Shown: positions 23,817 through 37,044, counted from the stretch's first letter. The stretch is DNA of 64,000 bases from Clavulina sp. PMI_390 (GCA_015039315.1 WIDE01000050.1:61972-125971); one strand, 5' to 3'. Notes: generated by a model from the sequence alone, not told the origin. A program made the numbers and translations.

Positions 23817-24818
23817 ATGAGTCTAAGACTAGCGTCGAAGATCCGGAACATAAAGCTTCCACCTTACGCGATTTCATTCGACGCACCATTCACGCGTTCT
23901 TCGCTCGCCCAAATTGCAAAGACACTTCCTCAGAACCTGATAGATTCCCCTCTCGACGAAACTGAGCTGCAAAATCAGCCTTATGTACCGAAAACTGCAT
24001 CGGTGCTCCTTGCGCTAGCGAATGTAGAGAACACACCATCAATAGTGCTGGAAGTTCGGGGGCAACTTCGGACCCATTCTGGAGAAATCAGGTGTGTCCC
24101 CTTGGAACTTCCATTATTTCATCTTGTCCCTGGCTTAGTATATGATGTCTAATCTGGTTGTGCTATTAGTTTCCCAGGAGGGAAGGTAGATGAAGTAAGA
24201 GCCTTGTCTGCTCCTGTCTGAAGCATTGCCAACCGTAAATTCCACAGGTCGATGCGAATTTCGCCGCAGGAGCGATCAGAGAGACCGTAGAGGAGATTGG
24301 AGTCAGCGCTTCTCAAGTCCAAATTTTGGGACGTCTTACACCTATCACGAAATCGCTCCACGGACTCGATGTCCATTGTTTTGTTGTAAGTAGTCTTTTG
24401 GCCCCCTAGAGCTTCTTGGGCTAACTGCTCAACTATTATATCTACACCACAATAGGGCTATATCTATCCGACTGGTATGAGCAAGGACAGCGTCGCATCA
24501 CATGGAGATGATGACCCACTGCCCTCCCTCTCCATGGACTCCCTCACACGATCCGCAAACGAGGTTGCACAAATATTCCACCTCCCTCTCTCTTACACTG
24601 TTGATCCAAAGCGCTTACGAGCCCACAATCTCCCGAACCGCCCACAATACTGGGCCATCGACGTGGCAGACAAGATTGATCAGGCCGCTGGTGTCATCCT
24701 ACCTCCACCACCATGGTTTGATGACCCCAAGGAGCATGCTGGTCAGCCTAGGGCCGAGATATGGGGTCTTACGGGCTGGTATATGAACCAGTTCTTGAAG
24801 CGGTTAGGGGCATATTAA
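23817..24818 (+). CDS. Nudix hydrolase, coenzyme A diphosphatase-like (PCD1/NUDT7 type)
   Basis: Predicted to hydrolyse CoA or oxidised CoA to 3',5'-ADP and phosphopantetheine, probably in peroxisomes by analogy with yeast Pcd1. Exons 23817-24091, 24170-24194, 24248-24385 and 24456-24818 sum to 801 nt, giving 266 residues. The Nudix box is complete once spliced: SFPGGKVDE from the tiny 25-nt exon 2 joins VDANFAAGAIRETVEEIG from exon 3, with the RExxEExG metal-binding core intact. The residue spacing between GGK and RE fits CoA-diphosphatase Nudix proteins. I see no obvious C-terminal SKL (the protein ends LGAY), so peroxisomal targeting is not supported by the sequence. It is divergently paired with the ATPase-methyltransferase gene. 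Confidence 0.9.
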
Positions 24819-25115
24819 CCTTCATCTAAGTCTCTGTTATCGTGTACTCTTAACATGCACCGTAGCGTAGAGCCTGTTTAGATAACGAAATTCGAATGTA
24901 AATTTGCATAGGCTATTGAAGGTTACAAGAAGGATATCAGAAAAGTACTATTAGACCCAAAGAAGAAGGGGTAGGTGTGGGTAGAGTGACGGGCACGAAA
25001 ACGCCACTTGAACAGTAAAGCACGAGCGAATAGGGCAACATGGTCTAAGGGTAAGGGGAATCCCAGCATAGAGGGCTCGAGTCTACGAGCCTTTTTTCGT
25101 AGGCTCATGAGAACG
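24819..25115. other. Convergent intergenic spacer
   Basis: About 300 bp between the convergent stops of the Nudix and R3H genes. Nothing recognised. Confidence 0.5.
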
Positions 25116-28100
25116 TCAGCCCAATGTCTCTGTAGCAACCGCAGTTGAGGCTGCCAGATTTGAAGCCTGGGTAATGGTAGGTCGACGGGAGGCCAGTGGA
25201 TCATTGGAAGCAGAACTGCCCCCAAATACGTCATCTCCGTACGATGACGGCTCGTTGACTACAGCGAGCCCAGCAGTAGTGGGGGACAGTTGCAAGTTGG
25301 AGAACTTGTCAGCCAGAATAGCACTAGCGACCGCCTCCCCCCTCGCCCGATCATTCTGCTCCTCTTCAGGCGACTTGCTACACGACGACCCTGAAGTGGA
25401 CGTATGAGGGGCATCACCGAAAACTGCCGCGCTCACTGCCGGATTGGAGATATCAGAACCAGGGGACCCGTCGCCCAGGGTTGATTTAGGGGTCGGGCGC
25501 TTGAATGATGCATCATGCTCGGTTAGACGAGCCCCGTGTTGTTGCTGTTGCGCATAATGCTCGTAGGCACGATGGGGCGGTGGAGGTAATGAGGGAGCGG
25601 GGGGCGGCAAGCTTGAACCGCTGCTTCTGGATGAATGGGATAGCATTGTCGGCCGCGTGGGTGAAATTGAGACAGGAGACACCGCCATCGACGACAAACT
25701 AGTGTTTGATCCAATGCTTCCCAATGTACGGATGGGGCTACCCATATCGCCGCTCTGGCTGCGAGCGACATGGGCGCTGATTTGGCCAGACGAATTTCCA
25801 GGTTTCCAGACACCGTTGCTGATTAATGGCTCGTTGCTATTAAGGGCAGGCATATTCGGCACGACAGAAGCAGGGCTGCGATCTGATAATGAGGGGAAAT
25901 CCGAGGATACAGATTGCAGCGCAGAGGAGGATCCGCTAGATCGTCGACTGTGATTGCTTCCGGATCTGGGGAGGCCGACGGCCCAGTCAGGGCGAGCAGG
26001 AAGCGGATGCCGGGACGAATTCGATGTGAATGTCTTGCGGGACGACGAAGAGGAGGTCTCGGAGGACTTTATTGAATTAGGTACACAACAGGGGGTTTGT
26101 TTATAGTTAGGAGACAGGGTTGATAGTGGAGCACGAGATTAGAGGCACTTACTGCGATCGATCTCGTTTCATCACCAGGGGTCATTGCTCCATTTGTTGA
26201 ACCAGCCCGGCTCGACACCGACCCTGCCCGCGAACCTGCGGAACCCGCTTTACGACCATTTTGGTTCAACGCCATCGGTATACCCAATCCTGATCCACCT
26301 GCTCCGGATCCCCACGGGGTTCTCGGAAGCTGTGAATCACGCGCTCTCGGTGATGAATTATTCAGAGGTGCCCGCATACGTGTTGCAGCAGTGCCCAGGG
26401 TTTCTCGAACGTTACCCCGTGACGATGTTCGTGAAGAGGAATTCAGTCTCGATGATGATGAGCCCACAGATTTCGCGTCATCAGGAGGCGAGTATGGCTG
26501 GTTTGCACCAACATGGATGGGAGATCCAAAAGGAGGCGATTGCAGTGGGTTATTTATGCGGGAAGGTGTTGGCGGATGAGACTGTTGTGGTTGGACCGGA
26601 GGTGGCATGAAGGGAGGGTGGGTGTGATTTGGGAATGGAGAGTGAGCATTTTGATGGGGCACCGACGGATGAGGAGGCTGGGGCTGAGGATAGAACGTAG
26701 GTGCTACGGGGTTGAAGAATGGCGGTTGAGGTGGTTGTTGCCCAGGTGGTGGAAGAGGCTGAGACTGTTGAGGATGGAACATGTGATTCAAGTTCGAGGG
26801 CCCAGGTGCCATGGCGTGCACAGGAGGTGGAGGCGGAGGAGGAGGAGGGGGCTGAGGGGGATACCATGGTCGCATTGCGGGAGGATACATCGGGTACGGT
26901 CCCGCTGGTGGGCTGGTGGGTACATTTGCGCCGTCCTGGGGTGGATGAGGGTGAGTAGGATAAGTGAAGGCCCGAGGATCATAATACATGGCATAAGGAG
27001 GCATGTAAGGTTGCTGATAGGGCCCGAATGGAGGGTACACAGCATATTGAGGAGGTCCATATGGATGCTCCTCAGGATGTGGCATATGAGGAACGACAAA
27101 TGGCGGCTGCTCAAAGGCGTTTGACCCATTCTGATCGTAAACGTTGGGGTAATTGAAGCTGCTACGATCGAAATCCGGGTCAAAGTCAGCGGTAGACGAC
27201 CGTGACGAGTCATTCCATCGTTCTTTGCCGGAGTTCTTTTTCGTCTGTCCTCGAAGAACAGGCCTCGTCGTTTGCCCTTCTGATGCCCTGGAATCATCGT
27301 CTGGGCTGGCCGTAGAGCCATCCCCGATTGAAGGGACGCTAGATATCGATGGGTTGCTGGAATTGGTGCTCACAGCCTCCTCGCGATCCTCGAAATTCGA
27401 GAATATTCGCGATCGAGCTTCATTATAGGCAGCCTCTCTCTCGGACATGGTCAAATTCCGTTTTTTCTTCTGAGAAAGGCTGCTTCCGCCATCCGATCCG
27501 TCAGAATCTGCGTCGGCTGAACCGGGGCGCCTGGAGCGGCCAGATTTCTCAGGTGCATTACGGCGCATAATCTTGAAGGCAGGCAACGAAGAGCTGTCCG
27601 AAGGAACTACCTCAGCCATTCGAATAGCCGGACTAGAAGAACATCTCAATCAACGGTCGATACAGGATAAAGAAATGGAGGACTGACACTCGTGACTCAG
27701 AGGTCAAGGATACCACGATTGTCTTGGAAACACTCTCAATCTCCGGCTGAAGACGATAATAAGAAGCACATCGATGGACTAGCATCCGCTGATACGAGGT
27801 TCCTGGAGAGAATGAGAGGTTTGTTCCTCTGGAAAATATTCGTAAACTCGCTGGGTCCTCGTTGCAACAAATAAGACACACACCTCTTCTCATCGATGAG
27901 AGCTTCCATTTGCTCTCCCAGCTTGAGAACAAATATGCGTTCCTTGGCACTCTTTAGAGCATCGATAATAGCAGGATCGGGAGCCTCGGAGGATTCGAGA
28001 CTAGATGACGAGGACGACGCTCGGGGGTTGCCAAGCTCCGCCAACGTCAATGCATCAGAGGAGTGACTTGGGAGAGATTGGGAAGGGAGCGTTCGTGATG

Positions 28101-28233
28101 ATGGCGTGAGGATGCGAGGCACAGGAGCGTCGCCGACCATCTTGTGAATACCACGTTGCTGCTGGGAATCGGCAAGAGCGTTGGCCGGCGCTGAAGCCGA
28201 AGGCGAGCCTGCATCATGGTTCAGAATGGACAT
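25116..28233 (-). CDS. R3H and SUZ domain RNA-binding protein (encore/ARPP21-like)
   Basis: Predicted cytoplasmic single-stranded nucleic acid-binding protein, related to animal R3HDM/ARPP21 and Drosophila encore. The start is the ATG at 28233 (MSILNHDAG). Exon 1 (28233-27884) ends in a helical stretch and splices to an exon at 27828 carrying the R3H core (YQRMLVHRCASYYRL). The SUZ-like segment follows (AFKIMRR, then MSEREAAYNEARSRIF). After it comes a long low-complexity region rich in Pro, Tyr and Gln (about 27100-26400), including a run of ten prolines, then Ser-rich C-terminal sequence after a GTAAGT intron ending near 26069. The length is roughly 860 residues. The splice between the R3H and SUZ exons (27697-27620) is not cleanly resolved in frame; see findings. 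Family assignment rests on domain order. Confidence 0.83.
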
Positions 28234-30416
28234 GACCAGCCAAAAATATGGGATGTGGTCAAATGTGAAGTGTCTAGAGGAGGGCCAGTTGTCAACGGGG
28301 TGGGGTCAGTGGGACAGCCCGCTCGAAGGCCACGCGATCGTTGAGAGCAGAGTAAAGACTCGACTTACCGCCTACAAAACAGGCGATGTCGACGAATCGA
28401 TCGTTGATTAAGCAAATCCTATTAGGCACAGGTGTCTAAGCTCATCTGAGTCTATGAAATCTTGGGACGAAGGTGTGGTCTGATTAGTTAAGCCAAAATC
28501 GGGCGCCTAACATTTTCCCACCGTACCGTGACACCTCCCCCACCACAGCCTCCGCCGTGAGGTGCTTTCTCCTCATAATCCAGGAACATGAATGCGCACA
28601 ATGACCTATATCCTAAGCATACCGAATTTACTGCACGGCCGTTTGTTGTAGGGATATGGATATTAGTGCTTGAATTAAGACCTTCACGTTTGAGAGTATG
28701 ACAAGGGTCGAATGCTCACTAATTGGGAGCCAGAGGACCATGCAGCTACAGGCACTACTCTATTCTTCATAGGCCAGAAGGAGTTCGGGAGTGCTGAGTG
28801 GCGTCCTTATGGATGGTCTCATGGCGCATTGTTCCTGTTGTAGTTGCAACATAGCTGGTGCCGAGTCTTTCAGTCCCACTCAGGTCAACTCTGGAATGTC
28901 ATTCTGCCCGAGATGGCCTTGATTGACCGGATCCTTAGTCAAAATACCTGACTTGATGGATGAATAATCATCTCTCCCCAGATCGTAGCGAGTGAACCTT
29001 GGAATCTTGACTTTTCCACCTCGACACACAAAGCCAGATGAAGTCCCCTCTCCCTCCGCTATATTAGTTTGATGCGATGAAAATAGAAAAAGCCACAATC
29101 AAGCACACTCTTCCCAGATGCTCATTGCATCAGCGACGCATCTCACGGCAATTCCTAGGACCCAAAATTTGGACGATATATCCGAGGTATGGGAGGTTGT
29201 TTGTCCTGGCGGCGGGCGACTTCGCACTATTAATACATGATCAGATCTCGATGCCATATGGAGGCCTAGGCTCCATGGTACACCGACGATTTCGCCTGAG
29301 TATGTTTCGAAGAGGCCTGACGGGCATCAGAGCGGCTTGGCACCCGACGGTGCCCGCACGATCCCTCGACGGAACGCACTAAAAGGGCAGGGATCGTAGC
29401 GGGGGTCCCTGGTTATTCCGCTCTTGCTCGGACTATCTATTGAAATCCTTCAGGAAACTCTACATTGACAACCACTCACTCCCCCAAAAATTTTGCGCCT
29501 TGCGGCAAGGAGAAATTTCTTATATTTTGATGCCATCTCCCGCATGGCGCAACGGAGTTATTGAGATTTGAGACTTTTTTAGTAACTGCAGTGGTAACTT
29601 TTTTCAGTCAATTACTGATTCTCCTCCCTGACGAGCTTAAACTACCATTGCTTGGGCTCATTCAGCGGTCTGTGGCACATGCTCTTCCTAAGTAGGCGGT
29701 CTGGTCCCGTTCACTCCCACAGTGCCAGTTATAAGCGTGGCATATCATCAGGACGGTCCCGGCTTCGGGGGTGTTTCAAAAGCGGATATCGCCGCATTGT
29801 ACTGCTGTGCACGGTTCTTAACCTTATCTTTTTTTGGTGGGTGGGTGCTATTTACGTCAAGTTGTCACATGTTGACGGTGGTTGTCCACGCGCCATCAAG
29901 CATGCCTGCACTCGCCTTGCTACTTTACGCCCTCTTAACCGTAGGCCCTCGTGAACCTTGAGCCTAACCTGAAACACGCGAAATATCTACTTATCTGTTG
30001 TGATATATTGAGCGCTCCTCTATCGGTTGGTTCCGTTGTCTCGGGTGCAGGGGGGCCGATTGAGCGGACTTTCAAGCCTCACTTTAAGCGTGACTCGAGG
30101 CAACACATAGATGATCCACCAGAAGTGAATAATAAGAATGCAGGTGCCGCCTCACCCTCAATCAGGGGCTTTAACTCTATGTCCCACTCTCCTATCCCAT
30201 ATCAGGTTACAGGATCTTGGAATCCTCGTCATCCCGATGTCCCTAGCCCCAAAAGGAGAACAATAGTTTCCCTTGGACCGCACTAATGTTACCCTCGATC
30301 CTTCACGCGCGCAATCAAGTTACAAGTTGCAAATGTTATATATCCTGTCCGAGCCCGAACGACGCTTTGCTCTCCAAAGACCCTCTCCTCTTCTTGTGCC
30401 CTCCCCGACAGCTGTC
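28234..30416. other. Long intergenic region, nothing coding recognised
   Basis: About 2.2 kb between the divergent R3H and indoleamine dioxygenase genes. A C-rich tract lies near 28525-28550 and an A/T-rich stretch near 29510-29600. The short open frames here show no domain or splice support. It probably holds two promoters and 5' UTRs. Confidence 0.45.
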
Positions 30417-32193
30417 ATGCCTGGATTCTCCTTTGAGACTTTTGGCATTGATCCTCGCACAGGATTTCTGTCTCCCACCCCTCCCCTTCGTCGACTATCT
30501 GGAGAGCACGAGCAATGGGAAGTGCTTCTCGATGACGCCCTCACCCACTTCGACTATCATGGCAGCGCTCCGGAGATTACCTTGAGGGAGCGGGCATATG
30601 GTTGTATGTGGAGGAAGCGAGTTCGCAAGGTACGCTATGGTCTCCAGCCATTTAACCCCACCAGTCTCAACATCATATTTTAGACTCCCATCATAGACTG
30701 TTCCGAGTTGTACAGTGACCTGCGCAAAGTTCAACGAGCCCATCATACCCTCGCCTTCCTCACCCAATTCTATATCCAGTCTCTTCCTCCTCGTGACCCC
30801 TCACGCGGCGCGGAGCCCATCAGAATCCCCGCCCCCATCGCCGTTCCGTTCGTCGATGTCTCGCGCAGGCTTGGGATTGCCCCTATCCTCACCTACGCTG
30901 ACACCGTGCTTTGGAACTGGGACTACGTTGACCCTTCTCTCCCCCTATCCCGGTCTAACATTCGTATCTGTGACCTTTTCACTGGCACTTCTCAGGAAGA
31001 GCACTTTTTCCTCACCTCTGCACGTATTGAGATCGCTGGGTGGGATTCCCTCGATGCAATGCGCCAGGCTCACACCGAGGCTGAGTCTAAAGATCCCAGC
31101 GTTGACATCATAGCCCACAATCTCCGGCGTCTTGCTCGATCGCTGGACATGGCGACCCAGATTCTCTTCGCTGTGCGAGAGAACCTTGACCCCGACTTTT
31201 TCTACAACCGGTTCCGCCCCGTAAGCTCCACTTTCTCGCATTTTCCCTTCCGTCTCTGTGTCGCTCATGCTTCTTTTCATTATAGTGGATCCAAGGGGCA
31301 GACCAAGGAGCAGAGTCCCCTAGCTGGCTCTACGAAGGCGTCGACGAACAGGGCCTCATTCTGCAACCCTCTGGACCCTCTGCGGGCCAAAGCGCCCTGA
31401 TGCATTCATTCGATGGTAAGGGTGCACATCACCTCAGATTTTCCGCGTGGCTAACGCGTTCCTATTTTTCCTAGTATTCTTGAATATTCCTCATCCCCAC
31501 GGGAAGCGCGGTCTCGGCGGCGGCTGCACTCGATTCAACGCCGCCCTCGACCCACACAACACCCTGCTCGCCGCGGCTCCTGCACTCCCGAAAGACCATC
31601 CTCCAGTTCCTTCCTCCTATGACCCCCTCACGCCGCCGCTGACACCGCCAGCCACTCCCACTCGGGCAGAGACCGGACTCAGCGACCTCTTCCCTCTTCT
31701 TTCCCTCGAGGATCAGCAGGCAAAGCCCGCTATTGACACCTCGTTCAACGCTCGCATGCGCAGCTATATCCCACAGATGCATCAAGACTTCCTCACCGAA
31801 CTTTCGCATCATTCCATCCGCGCATTCGTTGAGGACCGTCGTCTCGGAGCCGTGGATTCCCCCTTAGACCCTGTAGATCTCCGTGAGCGCGCCAACCGCA
31901 TTGAGCTCTGCGCGGCATACGACGACTGTGTGATGGCTCTGAAGCGCTGGCGCGATGCACACATCAGGATCGTCACCCAATACGTCATTGTTCCGGCTCG
32001 TCGCGTAGGCGGAGCAAACGAACCCGGTGCCCGCATCACTCTGAACGCGGCGACGGGCGAGCTGGAGGAGCGCGAGGCGAAGCCCGTACGAGGCACTGGC
32101 GGCACGTCGCTCGTCCCGCTCCTGAAAATCTATCGGAATAATACGTTAGGACGTGTCCTTGGCTCTTCTATGGCTGCGATCGTTTCCTCATAG
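30417..32193 (+). CDS. Indoleamine 2,3-dioxygenase family protein
   Basis: Heme dioxygenase predicted to open the indole ring of L-tryptophan to N-formylkynurenine, first step of the kynurenine route to NAD. Exons 30417-30629, 30684-31220, 31286-31415 and 31475-32193 sum to 1599 nt, giving 532 residues. Family hallmarks: the loop PSAGQSALMHSFDVFLNI formed across the exon 3/4 junction, the segment FLTELSHHSIRAFVE, and YDDCVMALKRWRDAHIRIV. The last contains the histidine at the position of the proximal heme ligand of mammalian IDO (His346 region) and is followed by a [TV]xYVIVPA stretch. A Pro-rich insert (PLTPPLTPPATPT) interrupts the C-terminal half, which makes the protein longer than mammalian IDO (about 400) and similar to other fungal forms. 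The start is the ATG of MPGFSFETFG. Fungi often carry several IDO paralogs of differing activity, so the substrate is inferred. Confidence 0.93.
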
Positions 32194-33752
32194 TTTATTC
32201 CATTCGTTCTTCTGTGTTCCCATGGCTCTCAATACAATCCCCGTCTGATTCGTTCTGTGTATCTCGTTTTTCTTTTCTTTTTTGGATTTCGTTCTCATAT
32301 TCCAAGCGTGTACCGCTTGGTTGTTGTATCTGTTTTCCATCTATCGATATCATGATATCGATCTTTCCCTTCTTCGTTGCTTTCCCGGTGGCTTGACACC
32401 TCAACTCTTGCGGCTCGTTCCTTGTGGCTGTTGCCCATAGATCGCGCTATATCCAATCTTGATTTCGGTCTATTGTATGTACTGGAGAGTTTCCTTCTAT
32501 GATTGTGGAATCGTTCCGTACCAATCATAGTCGCAGAATAGACTTTTGTGCAATAACCTTCCATCATATGCCGCGGGCATCGTCAAACGCGTTCAACCCT
32601 TGTCGGTATGAGGGCGGCCGATGAGCGAAATATGCTATTATTTGTTAACATATCGCGCCCATGTGAACAAAAAACAAGTGGCTGGAATTGATGTCACTCA
32701 TCACCGAGGTTTGTCGCTTTCCCATCATGGGTTCAAGCAATTGGATGGATGAGATCGTTCTAGAACAGATTCATGGACGCGCAACGTACGAAAAGGCAAC
32801 GGATCATCAGCCGCTCAAGCACCTATACAGCAGATCTATGGATGGTATGCACACGGACCGGAATATCGAAAATAATTTGGGAATTGCGTGTTTGTCATGG
32901 GTGTGTTTCCGACCTTGCGTCAATGCACAAGCCGTCCATGCCGACACACCGAGGAAAAGGCGATGCGAAAGCAAACGGCAGCGGGAGAATCTTATAGGGA
33001 CGTCGTCTACTCCTGCAGACTTCTTGCGCGAGTTGAAAATAATCATCAGAACAAATGCAGTCCTCGATCGGTGGGCGTATGCGCCTTCGATTCAGATAGA
33101 CCACAGGGTCGGATCCGCCTAATTGAGCGGATGTTTCCTCCTAATTTTGGGGCCCGTAAAATGACGAGCTACCCTGCTTGTCAAGGTGCGGTGGAACAAA
33201 AGTAGCGGATCGTCCCTCGCGCGAATGACGCGAAATATTCCCATGAGCCGGCGGGAGAGGCGGGAGAAAAAAGAAAATAAAGAGAAAAAAGAACTAGATG
33301 TGGCGCGGTTTAGTCGGCGCGAGTGGAGTATGCCCAGGTTTATGATTCAGGCCCCGATGGATTCGCCGAGGTCTGAATACTCAGGTTCGCCCAAGGAAAA
33401 TCAGTGCGCGCATGGAGGTGCTGACGAACGTTTGGTGGCTGGGCCGAGCGGCTCCTTCCGACGAGCAAGCAGGGAAGCGACGATTCGCGCTGCGTTAACG
33501 CGGTCAGAGAGCTTAGAGAGCTACGAATGATGCAATGCACAAAGGAATCGCGCGAGTCGAGACGGCGGCGCCCGAGGGTTGCAATGCGCTCTTCGCGTGG
33601 TGGGGCCAGCAGAAAGTCTCATGAGAAGATGCCTGTCAAGATCTACGGCTAGATACAAGGTCATTCGTAATGAAATGATAAGAATTTTGGTGTGCCCACA
33701 AGCGAGCCCATATTGTAGGGAACATAAAAAAGAAACACTATGCTGGGTAAAC
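32194..33752. other. Convergent intergenic region, nothing recognised
   Basis: About 1.56 kb between the convergent dioxygenase and amino-acid transporter genes. It begins with a T-rich 3' flank (32260-32390). The open frames on both strands have no recognisable domain. There is a short A-rich patch at about 33268-33292. Confidence 0.45.
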
Positions 33753-35604
33753 CTATTGCGTCGACACCTTCCAAATGTTGTATGAGAGGCTGTAGAAAGG
33801 GTCGGGTCAGGAATTGAGTAGTTGAACTGAGCCGGCATAATGACTAACCAGAAAATGAACACCAAGACTCCATAAATGAACAGTCCGGCGGAACCCCACT
33901 TCTGCAACCGGGAAGTCTCTGGCCGTTGTCCGAAAAGCTACGATGTTCCAAAGTGTCGTAAGCAAAGAGTTGCAGGATCGACGAGCGCATCAGAATCTTA
34001 CCTTATAATAGAACAAGCCGGGCAGGATGAACGAGATGGTGACAGACCCGGTCGAGCCCACAAATGACAAAACTAGTGCTTGAGGTCAGAACAAAAAACA
34101 AGCCCCACTGTTTCAGGAAAAGTTCGCACCAATTTGCAGATCATCGACATAATAAGCAATGGTGAAGCCAAGAATGATAATGCCCCAGGTGAGCAAGGTG
34201 TGCTTCAGTGCACTCATTTCAGCAGCTGAGTTCTCGGAAGCGGCTTTAGGGTCCTTGGGGTCGAACACCTTGTCCAAGCATGTTCGGCAAGGGTGCACTT
34301 GCATTGGGTGGGAGAAGAGAACCAGGATGACTACTGCAAACTGGCCCAAAGCAATGAACAGCGAGCTTTCGGGATACATGGCAATGATGTTAGCGCCAAC
34401 CTAGAGATATAGAGCCATTAGCTATCGGTTTAAAAATAACTGATAGGTGGAGACCAGACGAACATTGTCACCGAAAGACAGGTATCCGAACATGGCAACG
34501 AGAAGATAAGCTACACCTGCCGACGCCACTGAAACTTGCATGACAAGGTTCATGCGCTTCTGGGTGTTCGATGCGAGCTCGTTGTAGATCGGGAAAAGCT
34601 ATAAAGATAGATAGTAACTTCGTCAGTATGCAATGCAGTTGGAGATCCCAAAAATACGCACATTTTGAGAGCAAGTGAAACCAAAGATCAGGGTGGGGAA
34701 GGTGGAAATGAAGTTGGGGGTCATGTTGAAATAATGCCATTCTCCAGGGGGAGCGCTTCCCTTGGGAGGGTCGAAGTAGCAAACGACGACGATGATGACG
34801 AGGTACACTGTGGGTTATTCTACCGATAAGTTGACGGTGCTCATAGCATTTGTGGGATGGATGCAAACATACCAACGGTGAATAATGCGACATAGCTCAT
34901 GTGTCTGAGGCTGTCCATACGTCTCAAGAAGCACAAAGGGATAAGGATAAGCATGAAGGCGGCGAGCCAGAATCTCCCAGAGACAAGTATCCAAGGAAGA
35001 GGAGTTTCAGAGCCGCTAATGGTATGCAGGGCTTGTACCACTGAAGGCATGAGACCCTTGATGATGATCAGGTAGCTTGGGTGGGGGTAAGCAACCGTGA
35101 AAACGCATGAATTGAAGAATCGCTTGCCTGACTGATACACCGAAGCACTTGATAGCAATTGCAGCATCGAAGAACACGGCGAGACTAGGGGTTGTGAGCT
35201 GAGCGACCGCGAAGAACGATGCTTTTCCCGGAGGTGCTTCAGCAGCGCAGGCGCTTAGAAGATAGAGGCCATAGTACGCTACAGCTCCACAGAAGAAAAG
35301 GCTGAAAAGTCCAGGAATGAGACCGGCCGAAGCAAAAACCTAGAAAAATTGAGGACGATGTGGGTGAATCGTTCATTTTACGACAAATGAGTTCATCTCA
35401 ACATACCAGAGGGGTGGCCAACATCCCAGTTCCTAGAATAGTGTTCGCTAGGTTTCCAATGCTCGAAGTCATGCTGGCATTCCCCCCCTGAGCCTTGACG
35501 CCATTTTCCAGCCCAGCATGCGCCAGCAAAGGGGTCTGGGCAGTGGAGTTGGAGTGGTCGTTTTCATACGAGCCAGATTCTGGTGCAGCTCCGTAGGATG
35601 GCAT
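33753..35604 (-). CDS. Vacuolar-type amino acid transporter (AVT / SLC38 family)
   Basis: Multi-pass amino acid/auxin permease family protein, predicted to move neutral or basic amino acids across the vacuolar membrane in the manner of yeast Avt5-7. The start is the ATG at 35604, giving a hydrophilic N-tail (MPSYGAAPES) before the first membrane segment. The first helix has the family motif NLANTILGTGMLATPL. About ten or eleven hydrophobic segments follow, including YLIIIKGLMPSVV, FWLAAFMLILIPLCFL, FPTLIFGFTCSQN and TWGIIILGFTIAYYV. The last splice uses a GTTAGT donor in the final helix and yields the C-terminus CLSYNIWKVSTQ, stop at 33753; reading through the donor would give an unconvincing long tail. 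At least seven introns. Substrate is not determinable from sequence alone. Confidence 0.88.
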
Positions 35605-37044
35605 CTCGTCGTCGTCTTCAAAGCCTTCGGCCTGACAGCTGGACGGTTGCGGCGGGAGTTGGGAAAGAGGGAGGTAGTGAGAAGACAGGTTTGCCTTAAG
35701 ACCTACTCAGGCCCCCACGCTGATCTAAGGGGTTCACAGCCCAAACAAGGCACGCAAAGTAGATTGAGGCCGCATGTAATGAGTTGGAACACGAGAAAGC
35801 TCTCATGGCATGGAGCCTGCCATTCAACTTTTGCTCCGAGTATCTACGTGACTGAATTGTTCGCCCCCAGTCGTGAGAATTGACGCGGTACACTGCGGGG
35901 ATCTTTGTGGGAGCACTCACACCATGGACCGTGGTTCACACTTCGAGAGCGCCCAAACGAACGCTCAAAAGCTTCTCTGGTATCCCTGGAGGCATTTCCG
36001 CAACGATTCCCGTTCTCAAACAGTGCAACGTGACCTCGTCGTGAGCAGTAGACGGGAAATTGGACATTTCCTGGACATTATTCTGGGTGATCCTCGAGAT
36101 CATTCAATAGATCGACAACACGTTTCGACTATTATAATAAGTTTCAGGAACCGTACGCCGCCCGACGTAGCGGCCACAAACGGTGGCAGTTACCCCAGAG
36201 GGCGAAAAAAACTGTTTTATGGCCGAAGCAAGCCTCGAGTGGACGCGCTTCTCCGTTCCCCGTCTTAGTCTAATGTATTCCCCAACAACATAATTATCGA
36301 TTACAGGCAGATCTGCATCGGAGGTTCGATGAAACTTAAATAGCCCGCATCAGCATGCATCCTTGCTCATACCTTCAAGTTGCCTATCAGATGGTGAGAG
36401 CAGAAGCCTGTCAAGGAAGATCTTCATAGCAAGATTTACCATACCAGAGCTGACACCTATGCTGTCGCTGAACAAGTAAAATTAACCCAATGTTAAAGCT
36501 CAGTACGTCAATCATGACGTGTGCAGACTCGTTTTTCAGTGCGGAAACTATATGTTGTGGGCTAATCAATTCGCTCAATAGTCCGGGGGATATCACAGCT
36601 GACTGCTTCGTTGCTATTTGGAACATTTCTAACAGTGCTACGAACTGAGATGCTCATCGCGATTGTGGGCTCCAACGGCTGGGTGCCTGGGCCTGTGATC
36701 GAAGGATATACAAGGCCTCGAAATACGACGCACGCTATTACAAAAATGTGAATACTTTGACATAGTTCAAATGCCTCATCAATGAACGGGCCTCCAGAAC
36801 GGACGACGATCAGATGCAGACTGATGAACTGTGTTTGGCCCCGCAAACAACCCATTTCGGAGACGCGAAGCGCGAACCCGGTGGATTTCTTGCTTAAAGG
36901 CATCCTAGTCAGAGAGGCCCACGTATCCTCTAGAGCACTATACAAGGAAGCCTACTTGACTCTTCGCGCCTTCCAGTCTACGTTCCGCTGTCTCGCCGTG
37001 GGGAACTTCACGACCATTCACCCACATCACGCTGTTCCTAGAAT
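35605..37044. other. Divergent intergenic region, nothing recognised
   Basis: About 1.4 kb between the divergent transporter and ELMO genes. The open frames (for example at 36562-36945 on the minus strand) have no recognisable motif or splice support. Confidence 0.45.

Noticed and set aside
26513..27124. 203-codon plus-strand frame rich in Arg and Trp
   Set aside because: It lies antisense to the Pro/Gln-rich coding part of the R3H/SUZ gene; the composition is that of a shadow frame.
28880..29382. Open frames on both strands between the R3H and dioxygenase genes
   Set aside because: No recognisable motif or consistent exon structure.
33521..33907. Long C-terminal tail of the amino-acid transporter
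   Set aside because: A GTTAGT to CTACAG intron gives the short C-terminus CLSYNIWKVSTQ, which resembles the ends of related transporters.
36562..36945. 127-codon minus-strand frame between the transporter and ELMO genes
   Set aside because: No domain, no splice support and no conserved composition; left as intergenic.
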